From CAYNWK01 sp964400875 (GTDB lineage: Bacteria > Chloroflexota > Anaerolineae > Anaerolineales > UBA4823): a DNA stretch of 64,000 nucleotides. A model generated the notes under the pieces. That model saw only the letters and a program-made list of their open reading frames with translations. It did not search any database and was not told where the DNA came from. Each line of letters starts with the position of its first letter. Position 1 is the first letter of the stretch. The DNA is taken from positions 1 through 64,000 of the forward strand of contig CAYNWK010000001.1 in assembly GCA_964400875.1 (NCBI GenBank), given 5' to 3'. The translations under genes and the position numbers were made by a program. This document shows, one piece after another, positions 19,873 through 28,751 of this stretch.

Positions 19873-20799
19873 ATGCGCAGAAAACCACCTCGATTTTCCA
19901 GGATGCCCTGGTTCGTCATTTTAATGTTGTTCCTCGTCTCTTGTAAATTAAACAAGGTGGAGCCAACCACTACCCTGCCTTCGCTCACAGCGACCTCCCC
20001 GCCCTCTGCAACCCGGACGGCTACGCCGTTCCAGCCATCGCCAACCCCTCTGCCCCTGGCCGCCAGGGTGAACGGAGAGGGCATCACCCAGGCAGAGTTG
20101 CAAATGGAAGTCGCTCGATTTCAAGCCAGCCTCGAGAACGAAGGGACCGAGTTCGCAGGCAATGTGAGGGAATTCGTATTACAGGACCTGATCACCAACG
20201 TGCTACTTGCTCAGGCTGCTGAGCAGAATGGGTTCACCGCCGAGCAATCGTTCGTCGATGCGCGTTACGCGCAACTGGTCACGAGCGCCGGCGGCGAAAG
20301 GGCGATGACCGCATGGTTGGCAGCCAACGGCTACGAACAAGACAGCTTCCGCGAGGCTTTGTCGCGGGCAATTGCCTCGGCCTGGATGCGCGATCAGATC
20401 ATCGCAGCAGTCCCCACAGAAGTAGAGCAAGTGCATGTCCGGCAAATCCTGCTTCAAAATCCCTCCGACGCTCAGGAAGCGCTCGCTCAACTCCAAGCTG
20501 GCAGGGATTTTGCAACCTTAGCAGCTACCTATGATCCGCTGACCAATGGCGATCTCGGATGGTTTCCGCGTGGATACCTCACCCCACCCGAGCTGGAGCA
20601 GGCCGCCTTCAATCTCGAACCCGGCCAACACAGCGAGATCATCGAAACGGATTTGGGATACCACTTGATTGAGGTGATCGAACGCGACCCCGCACACCCC
20701 TTGGACCCGGAAGCCCGCCTGGTCCTTCAAGAACAGGCCTTGAACCAATGGGTGGAAGATCGCCGTGAGCAAAGCGATATCGAAATCTTAATCCAGTAA
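19873..20799 (+). CDS. PpiC/SurA-type peptidyl-prolyl isomerase lipoprotein
   Basis: 308-residue exported foldase. The signal peptide ends at LFLVSC, followed by a Pro/Thr-rich linker. Residues about 65-185 form a SurA-like helical chaperone region (NGEGITQAELQMEVARFQ). Residues about 195-285 form a parvulin rotamase domain (VHVRQILLQ, DFATLAATYDP, GDLGWFPRGYL, FNLEPGQHSEIIETDLGYHLIEV). It would assist folding of exported proteins at the membrane surface. The next gene, a membrane protein with an external domain, starts 22 nt downstream and is probably co-transcribed. Confidence 0.85.
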   Translation: MRRKPPRFSRMPWFVILMLFLVSCKLNKVEPTTTLPSLTATSPPSATRTATPFQPSPTPLPLAARVNGEGITQAELQMEVARFQASLENEGTEFAGNVREFVLQDLITNVLLAQAAEQNGFTAEQSFVDARYAQLVTSAGGERAMTAWLAANGYEQDSFREALSRAIASAWMRDQIIAAVPTEVEQVHVRQILLQNPSDAQEALAQLQAGRDFATLAATYDPLTNGDLGWFPRGYLTPPELEQAAFNLEPGQHSEIIETDLGYHLIEVIERDPAHPLDPEARLVLQEQALNQWVEDRREQSDIEILIQ

Positions 20800-20821
20800 C
20801 TTCGCCCTACAGAGAATAAAA

Positions 20822-21601
20822 ATGGACCCTTTCGAGTTTAAAGACCAAGACATACAACCAACCCGCAGTCCTATCACCATTATCTCAAACGTATTAACCG
20901 TGCTGTTTTTAATCTCCGCGGTATGCATTGGCGTTATGTTCGCCACCATTTTCATCAACCCATACGTACCTTATAACCCGTTTCCACCACCTACCTTGCC
21001 TGCGGTGAGCTCACCGCCCACTGCGACTCCGACGCCGCGCGGCGTGCTGCCGCCTACCTGGACTCCTACGTTCACATCGGAGCCGACCAATACGCCGGAA
21101 CCCACGGCAACCGACACACCGGAGCCTACCGAGACGGAAGTCCCGGCAGAAGAGACGGTAGAAGGCCTCCTAACACCCGAGTCCGGCGAAACAACCGGGA
21201 CCACTGAGACCGAGAGCGGGATGGCTTTCATCCTCCAACCCGGTAATCCCGTCGCCGTCGCGAACATCAACCACCCAGAATCGGGTTGTAACTGGTTGGG
21301 GGTCGCCGGGCAAGCTACCGGGCTTTCTAACGAACCAGTAACCCAGTTATTCGTCAAACTCGGCGGCACCTTGCAGGGCAAGCCATTCGACCAGATCACC
21401 ATCACCGGCTCGGCTCCCGCATACGGCAGCGCAGGATACGAGTTCCAGCTCGGCGACACCCCGGCTGACAGCAACGACACGCTCTGGGTCCAGCTGTACG
21501 ACCAGGCCATGCTGCCGCTCTCCGATCAAGTCCCGTTCGATACTTATAATGATTGCGCCAGGAATTTGATCCTGATCTATTTCAACCAGGTGCGTGAATA
21601 A
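20822..21601 (+). CDS. membrane-anchored protein with Thr/Pro/Glu-rich stalk
   Basis: 259 residues. One membrane segment lies at about residues 22-45 (ISNVLTVLFLISAVCIGVMF). A long stalk of Thr, Pro and Glu follows (about 55-135), and then a compact external domain (about 135-259) containing two or three Cys (SGCNWLGVAGQATG, YNDCARNL) and a beta-rich pattern. No named family is recognised. The position behind the PpiC foldase suggests a cell-surface role. A strong terminator follows the stop codon. Confidence 0.65.
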   Translation: MDPFEFKDQDIQPTRSPITIISNVLTVLFLISAVCIGVMFATIFINPYVPYNPFPPPTLPAVSSPPTATPTPRGVLPPTWTPTFTSEPTNTPEPTATDTPEPTETEVPAEETVEGLLTPESGETTGTTETESGMAFILQPGNPVAVANINHPESGCNWLGVAGQATGLSNEPVTQLFVKLGGTLQGKPFDQITITGSAPAYGSAGYEFQLGDTPADSNDTLWVQLYDQAMLPLSDQVPFDTYNDCARNLILIYFNQVRE

Positions 21602-21626
21602 ATAACCCGGCTGCTTTCGAAATATA

Positions 21627-21659
21627 AGAGCCTCGGCTTACCGGCCGGGGCTCTTTTTT
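21627..21659 (+). terminator. intrinsic terminator
   Basis: Hairpin AGAGCC...GGCTCT with a GC-rich inner stem (CGGC / GCCG) followed by TTTTTT, 25 nt after the preceding stop codon. It also separates the convergent endonuclease IV-like gene. Confidence 0.85.
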
Positions 21660-21687
21660 GTTTCCTGGGTAAGAGTTTTGAACCTGA

Positions 21688-22548
21688 CTAGGCAGTATCT
21701 TCCCCACAGAGTTCCAGCCAATGCTTTTGCGCTAGCAGCGCGTCTTCTTCCATGACCGGGCTCTCGCACAGCATCCGCCCTGAGCAGCCAAGATCGTGCA
21801 GCGCCTGGAGCATCGCCTCAAGGTCGAAATCCGATTCGGTGACCGGCAGGTGCTCCTGCTCGCCCTTGTCAGAGTATGCGATGCCGGAAAAATGGATGTG
21901 CAGATTATGCAGGGCAGTATCCCCCAGCTCCGAGCGATAATACTCGAGGGCCTGCACCCACTCCCCATAGGTGTTCATCGAGCCGTCGCCCGGCCTGGCG
22001 TGCAGGTGGGCAAAGTCCAGGCAAGGCTCGACCCCGTAGATCGCCTTGCTCATCTCGACGGTATCCTCCAGGGAACCCAGCATCGCCGATTTCCCCATCG
22101 TCTCGGGACGCAGAACCACCGGGTTTCCGCCTTCGCGCAATTCCTCCAGACACCCCGCCAACCGATGGATGGCGATGGGCAGGACTTCTTCAGGCGGCCG
22201 TTCAAAATAAGAACCCGGATGGAAGATGATGTCCGTAGCTCCAGCGAGATTACCGTAATGCGCTGCATCCATTAAACGCTTGCGCGACTTAGGCCATTCC
22301 TCCTCGTCGGCGTTCAAGTTGATATAGTAAGGAGCATGCACGCTGAGGGCGACTTCGTGTTCGAGCCCGGTCTGCTTGATCTCCTCGCAAGATTTCTCGC
22401 CGATGCGTACCGAACGCACCCAGCCTAACTCCAGGGCGTCCAACCTCAACTCGTGAATCTGGATCGTTGCGCCGACGCTGCCTCCGGGACTCTTGGGCGT
22501 TGATTTCGGGGAACCAACCGTGCCAAAACGAAACGACGTTGAAGCCAT
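21688..22548 (-). CDS. endonuclease IV-like TIM-barrel protein
   Basis: 286-residue AP-endonuclease-2 superfamily TIM barrel. Metal-ligand positions typical of Nfo are visible in LSVHAPYYINL, IIFHPGS, LRPETMG, DFAHLHARPG, LHIHFSG and the final CESPVMEEDAL. Nfo cuts abasic sites using three zinc ions; the family also includes sugar isomerases, so a DNA-repair role is likely but not certain. The ATG at 22548 follows AAGGATC. It stands alone, bounded by a terminator and a palindromic repeat. Confidence 0.72.
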   Translation of the reverse strand: MASTSFRFGTVGSPKSTPKSPGGSVGATIQIHELRLDALELGWVRSVRIGEKSCEEIKQTGLEHEVALSVHAPYYINLNADEEEWPKSRKRLMDAAHYGNLAGATDIIFHPGSYFERPPEEVLPIAIHRLAGCLEELREGGNPVVLRPETMGKSAMLGSLEDTVEMSKAIYGVEPCLDFAHLHARPGDGSMNTYGEWVQALEYYRSELGDTALHNLHIHFSGIAYSDKGEQEHLPVTESDFDLEAMLQALHDLGCSGRMLCESPVMEEDALLAQKHWLELCGEDTA

Positions 22549-22580
22549 AATGATCCTTTCTCTTTATTCCGTCGAACGAG

Positions 22581-22646
22581 ATAGGACTTACGCGCTCGAG
22601 GGAAGAAAGGACCCCCCACTTTCTCGGAGAACTGCGTAACTCCTAT
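22581..22646. repeat. palindromic intergenic repeat, copy 4 (shortened)
   Basis: Terminal inverted repeats ATAGGA / TCCTAT; shoulders ACTTACGCGCTC and GAACTGCGTAACT match the other copies. The central core is reduced to GAAAGGACCCCCCACTTTC. It lies between the endonuclease IV-like gene and the 3' end of the dgkA-like gene. Confidence 0.65.
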
Positions 22647-22666
22647 GAGGATAAAAATCGGATCCC

Positions 22667-23056
22667 TCACCCTCCGGCGAGCAAGCCCTGTAAACGCAAA
22701 TAAAGCGGCGGTCCCAGGATAAAGAGACCGATCAGGACTGATGCGCCGGCGGCAATCAAGACCGCGGCCGCACCCACGTCTTTTCCCACTTTGGCGAGAC
22801 TGTGCTGGGCCGGGCTGGCTAAATCGACCACCGCCTCAAGGGCGGTGTTTAAAAATTCGGCCGTCCACACCAGCGTGATCGCCAGGATGATCATCGCCCA
22901 GTCCCGCAAGGACAGTTCGACCCAGAGCGACAGGCCAATCACCAGGATGCTGACCAGCGCGTGAATCCAGGCGTTTTGCTGGGTACGGATCACAAACCAC
23001 CACCCGGAAAAAGCATGGCGGAAAGACAATCGGCGGGATCGGAAAAATGTCGACAT
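22667..23056 (-). CDS. diacylglycerol/undecaprenol kinase family protein
   Basis: About 129 residues with three membrane helices, the DgkA architecture. The signature WTAEFLNTALEAVVDL...HSLAKVGKDVGAAAVLI includes the catalytic and nucleotide-binding Glu and Asp residues. In Gram-positive-like bacteria the family phosphorylates undecaprenol. The start is set at the ATG at 23056; a TTG two codons earlier is possible. It ends the minus-strand run yqeY-pgpH-ybeY-dgkA; the ybeY-pgpH-dgkA grouping is common in bacteria and supports the call. Confidence 0.88.
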   Translation of the reverse strand: MSTFFRSRRLSFRHAFSGWWFVIRTQQNAWIHALVSILVIGLSLWVELSLRDWAMIILAITLVWTAEFLNTALEAVVDLASPAQHSLAKVGKDVGAAAVLIAAGASVLIGLFILGPPLYLRLQGLLAGG

Positions 23057-23104
23057 ATTCAACTCAAAAGGTGCTCGTTTTGGACATGCGAACTTGGAGG
23101 GTGT

Positions 23105-23560
23105 TTAACCGGGCGGCGAGGTAAGGGTTGAACCGAGCTGGCCAAGGATCAGGGCCTGGACCTCCCACATCGCCTGCTTCTCATCCATTTCGGCATGATC
23201 GTACCCGAGGAGGTGCAGGACTCCATGCACGGCAAGCAACTGTAACTCCGCTTCCAGGCTGTGCTCACCAGCCTGGGCCTGCGCGCAGGCTTGTGGATGG
23301 GAGATCACCACATCACCGAGGTATTTCATCTGTGTGTCCGGATCGAGGTAATCGGCGGGGAAAGAGAGCACGTCCGTGGGCTCATCAAATCCCAAATATT
23401 CTGCGTTCAGCTGGCGAATATGATCTTCGCCGGTGATCACCAAGGTCAGGCTTGCCAGTTCAGCGCCCAAGACCTGCGTGAGGGTCGTTTCAGCGGCGCG
23501 TTTTAAAATCTCTGGTTTTACAGAAGCTTTGAAAGGTTTGGCGACGTCGAGGAAAATCAT
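23105..23560 (-). CDS. ybeY: endoribonuclease YbeY (rRNA maturation factor)
   Basis: 151-residue UPF0054 metalloprotein with the three zinc-binding His in HGVLHLLGYDH followed by MDEKQAMW. YbeY acts in 16S rRNA 3'-end maturation and ribosome quality control. Its start codon overlaps the pgpH stop codon (ATGA at 23560-23557), so translation is probably coupled. Confidence 0.93.
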   Translation of the reverse strand: MIFLDVAKPFKASVKPEILKRAAETTLTQVLGAELASLTLVITGEDHIRQLNAEYLGFDEPTDVLSFPADYLDPDTQMKYLGDVVISHPQACAQAQAGEHSLEAELQLLAVHGVLHLLGYDHAEMDEKQAMWEVQALILGQLGSTLTSPPG

Positions 23561-25743
23561 GCCGGCTCAGATGGATCTGCCTGGGGCTTTATCGAGACGT
23601 CCGCAGCCGGCCGGGCCACGGAAATCGGCTGGGTAGGTGAAAGATCAGGCTTTTTTTCCGGTTGTTTATCGGTCTTAGGATATTCGATGCGCGGGTGGTA
23701 GATGCCGCGCAAGGTCGTCGTGAACGAATGGGCGATATCCTCCAAATCTTGCAAGGTCAGGACGGTATCGTCCAGTTCTCCCGAGGTCACCCGATTTTCG
23801 ATCACATCTTTGATCACCGCGTGCAGTTCCGCCTCGTCCTTTGGCCGTTCGGCGCGCACACGCGCTTCGCTGCCGTCGGCCAACATCAAAATTGCCGTCT
23901 CGCGGGATTGCGGCCTGGGACCAGGATAACGGAATGCTTCCGTGTCCACGGCATCTTTATCGCCTCCCGCTGCTTCGACCGCCTTGGCGTATTGGTATCG
24001 GGTCAGCATCGTTCCGTGGTGTTCGGCAATAAAATCGAAGATCCGCCGGGGTAAGTGGTGTTTTCGTGCCAAATCCAACCCGTCGGTAACGTGGCGGATG
24101 ATAGTCGCCGCGCTGGTAGCGGGGTCCATGTCATCATGCGGGTTGAGGTTATCGGCGACCTGATTCTCGATAAAGTAATACGGGTTCAGCGCTTTACCGG
24201 CGTCGTGATACAACGCCCCAACTCGGGTCAGCAAGGTGTCTGCGCCGATCTGGTCGGCGGCTTGTTCGGCCAGGTTGGCTACCTGCAAGCTGTGCTGGTA
24301 AGTTCCCGGAGCGCTGCGCAAGATAAACTGCAACAGCGGGTGGTCAGGCCGCGAAACTTCCATCAGCTGCAATGCGGTGGTCATCCCCAGCAGTTGGGCC
24401 AGGAAAAACTGCAGGAGTAAAGTCAGGCTGGCAGCAGCTATCCCGTTGAGCAGCGAGATGCCCGCCAGGGTTGCCAGGCTAAAAACGTTGACAGAAGGAT
24501 CCGTCAAGCGAAAAGCAAGGATAACCGTTGCTCCAGCGGCTGCGACCGCGGCGCCTGCACCAAAGAATGCCATGACTCGGCGCGCCGGACCCAGGATGAA
24601 TACGCCGAATAAACCACTCAAAAGGTAATAAACCGTCAACGTATGCGCATCCGGAAAATCGAAAGCGATCAATATCGACAGCGGTATCGTAAAGATGAAC
24701 GCTGGCTCGGGACCAAACAACGCGGTTACCGTCAGGCTGAAAGCTGCCAGCGGAAAAACGTAAGGGAAGACGCCGGATGCTGGCAACAACATCCGCCCGC
24801 CAACCAGGAAGATAATGTACAAGACGAGGATCACCGTGACACTGCTAAGCTCACCGAGCAGTTCCTGGTTGGTACGCAAGTACAGGGTTATGAAAATAAC
24901 TGTCACCAAAGCGAGGATCGCCGCGCTGCCGACGTCTTTCCAATCGTACTGCGCCTGGATCAGGTTCATTTCGTCCAGCGCTTCCAGGTCGGTCTCCGTA
25001 AGCACCTGACCACGCTGGACCACCGTTTCTCCGGCAATATAGATGCGCGTCACCGGATTGACCGCATCACGGGCTTGCTGGCGGGCAGACTCGGTTAGAT
25101 CTTCGCTGTAAAAACTATTGGGGGCTACGAAAGCGGAGACAAGTTCGGCGACGATGGCAGCCTGATCTTCCGGCAGCGCCAGGCTGACCAGAGCCGGCAC
25201 GCTTCGCCGGGCATCCTCGAGGCGGTCTTCTCGGATGGTATTCCGCATGACCTGCTCTAGGACCACGATGGCTTCTTGTTGGACCGCCTGCCAGCGTGAG
25301 TCATTCAACGCCAGGATAGCCTCGGCGGTATCCTGTTCCAGGTTAATATTTTCAAGCGCAGCTAGATCGGAGATTTTCTGCTCATTAGAAGCGAACGCGT
25401 CCGCACGCACGCTGGTGATATAAGCCAGCGTAGCGCGTAAATGCTCTAGTTGCTGGCGGGCTACGCTGGTGTCCGGCGCAGTATAAATCTGGGGTACCGC
25501 CCTGGCCGCGGCATCGCGTGCATTTTCGGTGCGGATTTCACTGACGTAGGTGATATCTGCGGGCGCGACGAATTCCCGGGAAGCGACTTCCCCCACCTGC
25601 GGCCGCGGCGAAGCCAGGCGAGAATAGGTGGGAAGCTCCAGCCCCAGAAAAGTGAACACGACAGTGAACAGCACCAGGAGACTTAGAACGACATTGCGCC
25701 GTTCGAACCTGCCGTTGCTTCGCTTTCTGGCTTTTCCTGACAT
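23557..25743 (-). CDS. pgpH: 7TM-HD family phosphohydrolase (PgpH-like)
   Basis: 728-residue membrane enzyme. An N-terminal membrane helix (residues about 18-36) leads into an extracytoplasmic 7TMR-HDED domain (about 50-260), then seven membrane helices (about 265-465), then a cytoplasmic HD domain (about 470-690). The metal-binding residues are seen in HSLQVANLAEQAA, LYHDAGKALNPYYFIENQ, IIRHVTDGL and FIAEHHGT. Members such as PgpH hydrolyse cyclic-di-AMP. It lies 20 nt after yqeY and overlaps ybeY. Confidence 0.9.
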   Translation of the reverse strand: MSGKARKRSNGRFERRNVVLSLLVLFTVVFTFLGLELPTYSRLASPRPQVGEVASREFVAPADITYVSEIRTENARDAAARAVPQIYTAPDTSVARQQLEHLRATLAYITSVRADAFASNEQKISDLAALENINLEQDTAEAILALNDSRWQAVQQEAIVVLEQVMRNTIREDRLEDARRSVPALVSLALPEDQAAIVAELVSAFVAPNSFYSEDLTESARQQARDAVNPVTRIYIAGETVVQRGQVLTETDLEALDEMNLIQAQYDWKDVGSAAILALVTVIFITLYLRTNQELLGELSSVTVILVLYIIFLVGGRMLLPASGVFPYVFPLAAFSLTVTALFGPEPAFIFTIPLSILIAFDFPDAHTLTVYYLLSGLFGVFILGPARRVMAFFGAGAAVAAAGATVILAFRLTDPSVNVFSLATLAGISLLNGIAAASLTLLLQFFLAQLLGMTTALQLMEVSRPDHPLLQFILRSAPGTYQHSLQVANLAEQAADQIGADTLLTRVGALYHDAGKALNPYYFIENQVADNLNPHDDMDPATSAATIIRHVTDGLDLARKHHLPRRIFDFIAEHHGTMLTRYQYAKAVEAAGGDKDAVDTEAFRYPGPRPQSRETAILMLADGSEARVRAERPKDEAELHAVIKDVIENRVTSGELDDTVLTLQDLEDIAHSFTTTLRGIYHPRIEYPKTDKQPEKKPDLSPTQPISVARPAADVSIKPQADPSEPA

Positions 25744-25763
25744 AATTCTAAACAGTCAACGGG

Positions 25764-26210
25764 TTAAGACTGCAATAACTCCCGGACAATACGGCTGACC
25801 TGGGCGCCTTCAGCTCGTCCCTGAACCCGGGGCATCAACACTTTCATCACCTGGCCAATCTCGGACGGGGAACCAGCGCCTACTTCCTCGATTGCCTGGC
25901 GGGCCAGCGCTTCGACTGCCGCATCGGAGAGTGGTTGCGGCAGATAATCTTCCAAGATCACGATCTCGGCTTCCGTGGTCTCAGCCAGTTCGGTTCGCCC
26001 GGCCTGCTCGGCTTCTGCGATCGTCTCGCGGCGAGATTTCACCTCTTTTTGCAAGATCCGCATGGTTTCAGCGTCGGAGAGCTCGCCACGTTGGTCGATT
26101 TCCGCATTGCGAACCGCCGCTAAAGCCAGGCGCAAGGTGCTTTTTCGCAAGCCCTCTCCGGCGCGCATAGCCGTTTTCAAATCTTCTTCCAGTTGTCTCT
26201 TCAAGCTCAT
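25764..26210 (-). CDS. yqeY: GatB/YqeY domain protein
   Basis: 148-residue helical protein with the YqeY pattern: LKRQLEEDLKTAMRAGE at the start, RLALAAVRNAEID, LQKEVKSRRETIAEAEQAGR, EIVILEDYLPQPLSD and SEIGQVMKVLMPRVQGRAEG. The family resembles the tRNA-contacting tail of GatB but its own role is unsettled. No ribosome-binding site precedes the ATG; a TATAAT lies 6 nt upstream. It is the first gene of the yqeY-pgpH-ybeY-dgkA run. Confidence 0.9.
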   Translation of the reverse strand: MSLKRQLEEDLKTAMRAGEGLRKSTLRLALAAVRNAEIDQRGELSDAETMRILQKEVKSRRETIAEAEQAGRTELAETTEAEIVILEDYLPQPLSDAAVEALARQAIEEVGAGSPSEIGQVMKVLMPRVQGRAEGAQVSRIVRELLQS

Positions 26211-26216
26211 GGATTG

Positions 26217-26222
26217 ATTATA
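26217..26222 (-). promoter_or_regulatory. -10 element 6 nt before yqeY
   Basis: Minus-strand TATAAT (26222-26217) ends 6 nt before the ATG at 26210, with no Shine-Dalgarno sequence, consistent with leaderless transcription of the yqeY-pgpH-ybeY-dgkA unit. Confidence 0.55.
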
Positions 26223-26324
26223 CCGCGTTGTACCCGGCAGGCTGCGCGCCGTGAGGGCGTTGATTGAGCGCCCTGCGGTTTGTTATCAAGCGCGAGCGAC
26301 CTCAAGTGCATAAGTCCTGAAATT

Positions 26325-26356
26325 AAAAACTCCCGCCAAGCCTGCACCGGCGAGAG
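26325..26356 (-). terminator. intrinsic terminator after the HIT gene
   Basis: Minus-strand stem CTCTCGCC / GGCGGGAG (one mismatch) followed by TTTTT (26329-26325), 28 nt beyond the HIT stop codon. It separates mtaB-HIT from the yqeY unit. Confidence 0.8.
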
Positions 26357-26383
26357 CTGCCGAAGATTAATATTTGAGCAGAG

Positions 26384-26728
26384 TCAACCCATCGGGTGCT
26401 TCATCCGTCCCCCACCCAGTAGATGCAAATGCAGGTGAAAAACCGCCTGTCCTGCGTCAGGACCGGTGTTAATGATCAGCCTGTAACCCGAACTGGCGAT
26501 ACCTCGCTGCTCGGCCAGCAGGCGGGCGGCGGTGAACAGGTGGCCGAGCAGCTGTTCATCCTCTGCGGTGACCTGGTTAATCGAGCGGATGTGCCTGTTC
26601 GGCACGATCAAAATATGCGTGGGCGCGGCAGGATTGGCGTCATGAAAGGCGGTTACCTGGTCATCCTCGTACACCTTTTCGGTGGAGATCTCACCGGAGA
26701 CGATCTTACAAAATATGCAATCTTCCAT
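26384..26728 (-). CDS. HIT family (histidine triad) nucleotide-binding protein
   Basis: 114-residue HIT protein. It has the N-terminal zinc-type CIFCKIVSGEI, the central FHDANPAAPTHILIVP and the triad HLHLHLLGG near the C-terminus. These proteins hydrolyse nucleoside phosphoramidates or related adenylates in the cytosol. It follows mtaB by 6 nt, so the two form one transcript ending at the terminator at 26325. Confidence 0.93.
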   Translation of the reverse strand: MEDCIFCKIVSGEISTEKVYEDDQVTAFHDANPAAPTHILIVPNRHIRSINQVTAEDEQLLGHLFTAARLLAEQRGIASSGYRLIINTGPDAGQAVFHLHLHLLGGGRMKHPMG

Positions 26729-26734
26729 CGCAAG

Positions 26735-28039
26735 TTAACTCCTTGATTGATCCGGGAAAACGATCTGCCCTTGGATGCCGTTCCCTTGAATGGCGTGCAG
26801 TTCAACAGGGGTGATCTGGTTCCAGAGATCGCGAGGCGCTCGCGCATTGACCCGCAGATAATTGTCGGTCAATCCGCTGAGCTGCCAATGGTCCGGGCCC
26901 ATGCCGGTCGTGCTTTCCCATAAAACGGCCAGGGTCTCCCCCAGGAAACGATGCTGGTAATCCAAAGCTGATGCTGCGAAAATTTTTCGCAAGCACGCGT
27001 TCCGCTGCTTGCGCAGGCGATGCGTCACCTGCCCGGGCATGCGCGCCGCTGCCGTTTCGGGGCGTGCGGAGTAGGTGAACACGTGCCCGCCAGCGAAACT
27101 TATTTGGCGGATGAAATCGAGGCTGGCCTCGAATTCGGCCTCAGTCTCCCCAGGAAACCCGGCGATCATATCCGTAGTGATCGCCATTTCTGGCACAACT
27201 GCACGGGCCGCGTCCACGAGCGCACGAAAAGACCTAGGGGTGGTCTTGCGTGCCATACGGCGCAGTGTCTCCGTGCAGCCCGATTGCAGTGGCAGGTGCA
27301 AATGTCGGCACAGTCGTGCGTCTTCCCACAAGCTAAAAAACGATTCATCCAGATCCCAAGGTTCTAGGGAGGAAAGGCGCAACCTGGGGGTATCCGTATG
27401 GCGCAGGATCGCCAGGACAAGATCGCGCAGGTGTAACCTTGGAGATAGATCTTGCCCCCAGGAACCCAAGTGCACGCCGGTCAGCACGACCTCACGCGCG
27501 GCCCCGGACTCGCTGGTTAAGGCGCCCTGGACGTCCCTCAAGATCTTTGAAATCGGCCGGCTGTGCCCTTCGCCGCGCGCCAGGGTCGTCACGCAGAAGG
27601 TGCAGCGGTTATCACAACCGTCCTGTACTTTTATGAAAGCCCGGGTGCGCAGGCGCGCTCCGGGTACCGGCTGGCGTTCGAGGGGCTCGCGATCGAAGAC
27701 ATCTTCCGGAATCTGCAGCAGTTCCGAAACCAGGGAGCCTTTTCCGGCGTTGGGCACCACGTGGCGCACGCCAGGCAGCGTAGCTGCTCTTCGCGGGTTA
27801 AGAGTCGACCAGCACCCGGTCACAGCAATCTCTTTAGCGCCGGCGCGGGCAGCCTGGCGGATCTTCTGGCGTGAATCGGAGGCTGCCGCGGTCGTAACCG
27901 CGCAGGTGTTCACCACAACCAGGTCAGCTTCCTCAGCCGTGGGGACCAGGCTGTGTCCGGCAGCAGTAAACTGGCGGGCATACGACTCGATCTCGCTCTG
28001 GTTTAGTCGGCAGCCGATAGTGTCTAAATAGACCTTCAT
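26735..28039 (-). CDS. mtaB: tRNA ms2t6A37 methylthiotransferase (MtaB family)
   Basis: 434-residue radical-SAM methylthiotransferase. The N-terminal domain has the three cluster cysteines (TIGCRLNQSE, VVNTCAVT, VTGCWS), and the central domain has CDNRCTFCVTTLARG, the CxxxCxxC binding the SAM cluster. LQSGC and MIAGFPGETEAEF are further family blocks; a short TRAM-like end follows. It adds a methylthio group to t6A37 of tRNAs reading ANN codons; MtaB is preferred over MiaB by the short-type CRLNQSE N-terminus. The ATG at 28039 lacks a ribosome-binding site but has TAGAAT 7 nt upstream. Confidence 0.88.
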   Translation of the reverse strand: MKVYLDTIGCRLNQSEIESYARQFTAAGHSLVPTAEEADLVVVNTCAVTTAAASDSRQKIRQAARAGAKEIAVTGCWSTLNPRRAATLPGVRHVVPNAGKGSLVSELLQIPEDVFDREPLERQPVPGARLRTRAFIKVQDGCDNRCTFCVTTLARGEGHSRPISKILRDVQGALTSESGAAREVVLTGVHLGSWGQDLSPRLHLRDLVLAILRHTDTPRLRLSSLEPWDLDESFFSLWEDARLCRHLHLPLQSGCTETLRRMARKTTPRSFRALVDAARAVVPEMAITTDMIAGFPGETEAEFEASLDFIRQISFAGGHVFTYSARPETAAARMPGQVTHRLRKQRNACLRKIFAASALDYQHRFLGETLAVLWESTTGMGPDHWQLSGLTDNYLRVNARAPRDLWNQITPVELHAIQGNGIQGQIVFPDQSRS

Positions 28040-28046
28040 GGGCGTA

Positions 28047-28052
28047 ATTCTA
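28047..28052 (-). promoter_or_regulatory. -10 element 7 nt before mtaB
   Basis: Minus-strand TAGAAT (28052-28047) ends 7 nt before the ATG at 28039; no Shine-Dalgarno sequence is present. Consistent with leaderless transcription. Confidence 0.45.
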
Positions 28053-28067
28053 ACATCCCCACATTCC

Positions 28068-28724
28068 TCAAGGTTGCAAGACGGTGAAATTATCGAAATA
28101 AACTTCCGTCCCAGGCTCATTAAAAGTCCCCGCTGCTAGGCCTACGTCCCCGCCGGAAAATGTATCATCCTCCACTGTCTTCAATAAAAGCCCATTAACG
28201 TAGAAGCTGAGGGTATTACCGACGCAGTCCGCGCGCAGGTGATTGAGCACAACCCCGCGATGGACCTCCTCGCTGGGCAGCAGCGCCGGCATGCCGATCA
28301 GCGTTTGGACGCCCTCCTCGACCTTGCCGATACCGTAATAACCATCCCCGCTGATGACCAGAAAATAAAAATTCTCCCGATCCTGAGCGCGGCAGACCAC
28401 CCCAAAGTCGTCGTCCTCGGGGCCAACCGCTTTGATGGCGTCCACTTCGATGCGCACGTCGGTGAAACGGAGCCCGGGTCCGGACCATATCAGGGTCTGG
28501 GGGTCGTTGACTTGGATGTGGAAAGTATCATAGGCATAATCCAGGACCCCACCAGCATTCCCGGTAGGCTGGCGCCACCCGCTGGCAGGGTCCGAAAAAT
28601 CATCTTGGAAGAGCACGCTCCCCGAAGCAGGTTTTACCCTGCTGAACGGTAAGGCGAGCTGCTGGCAGGCAACCAGGAACAATGCGACGCCGATCAACCT
28701 GAGCGGGTGGCTAGATTTTTGCAT
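28068..28724 (-). CDS. lipoprotein with concanavalin-like domain, paralogue A
   Basis: About 218 residues. The signal peptide ends at LFLVAC. After a short linker the motif VLFQDDFSDPASGWRQ opens a beta-sandwich of the LamG/glucanase-like type (GPGLRFTDVRIEVDAIK, FGVVCRAQDRENFYFLVISGDGYYGI, LNHLRADCVGNTLSFYVNG, VGLAAGTF, VYFDNFTV). It is clearly a paralogue of the next gene, and its domain recurs at 44200-44780. Such domains often bind carbohydrate, but no ligand can be assigned. The start is placed at the ATG at 28724, seven codons inside the open frame, giving a standard signal peptide. Confidence 0.75.
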   Translation of the reverse strand: MQKSSHPLRLIGVALFLVACQQLALPFSRVKPASGSVLFQDDFSDPASGWRQPTGNAGGVLDYAYDTFHIQVNDPQTLIWSGPGLRFTDVRIEVDAIKAVGPEDDDFGVVCRAQDRENFYFLVISGDGYYGIGKVEEGVQTLIGMPALLPSEEVHRGVVLNHLRADCVGNTLSFYVNGLLLKTVEDDTFSGGDVGLAAGTFNEPGTEVYFDNFTVLQP

Positions 28725-28751
28725 GGGTACCTGGCCGCAATCCATCTCCCA

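Noticed and set aside
27075..28031. 318-residue open frame on the plus strand
   Set aside because: Antisense to mtaB; the translation is Arg/Ser-rich low-complexity sequence typical of a shadow frame.
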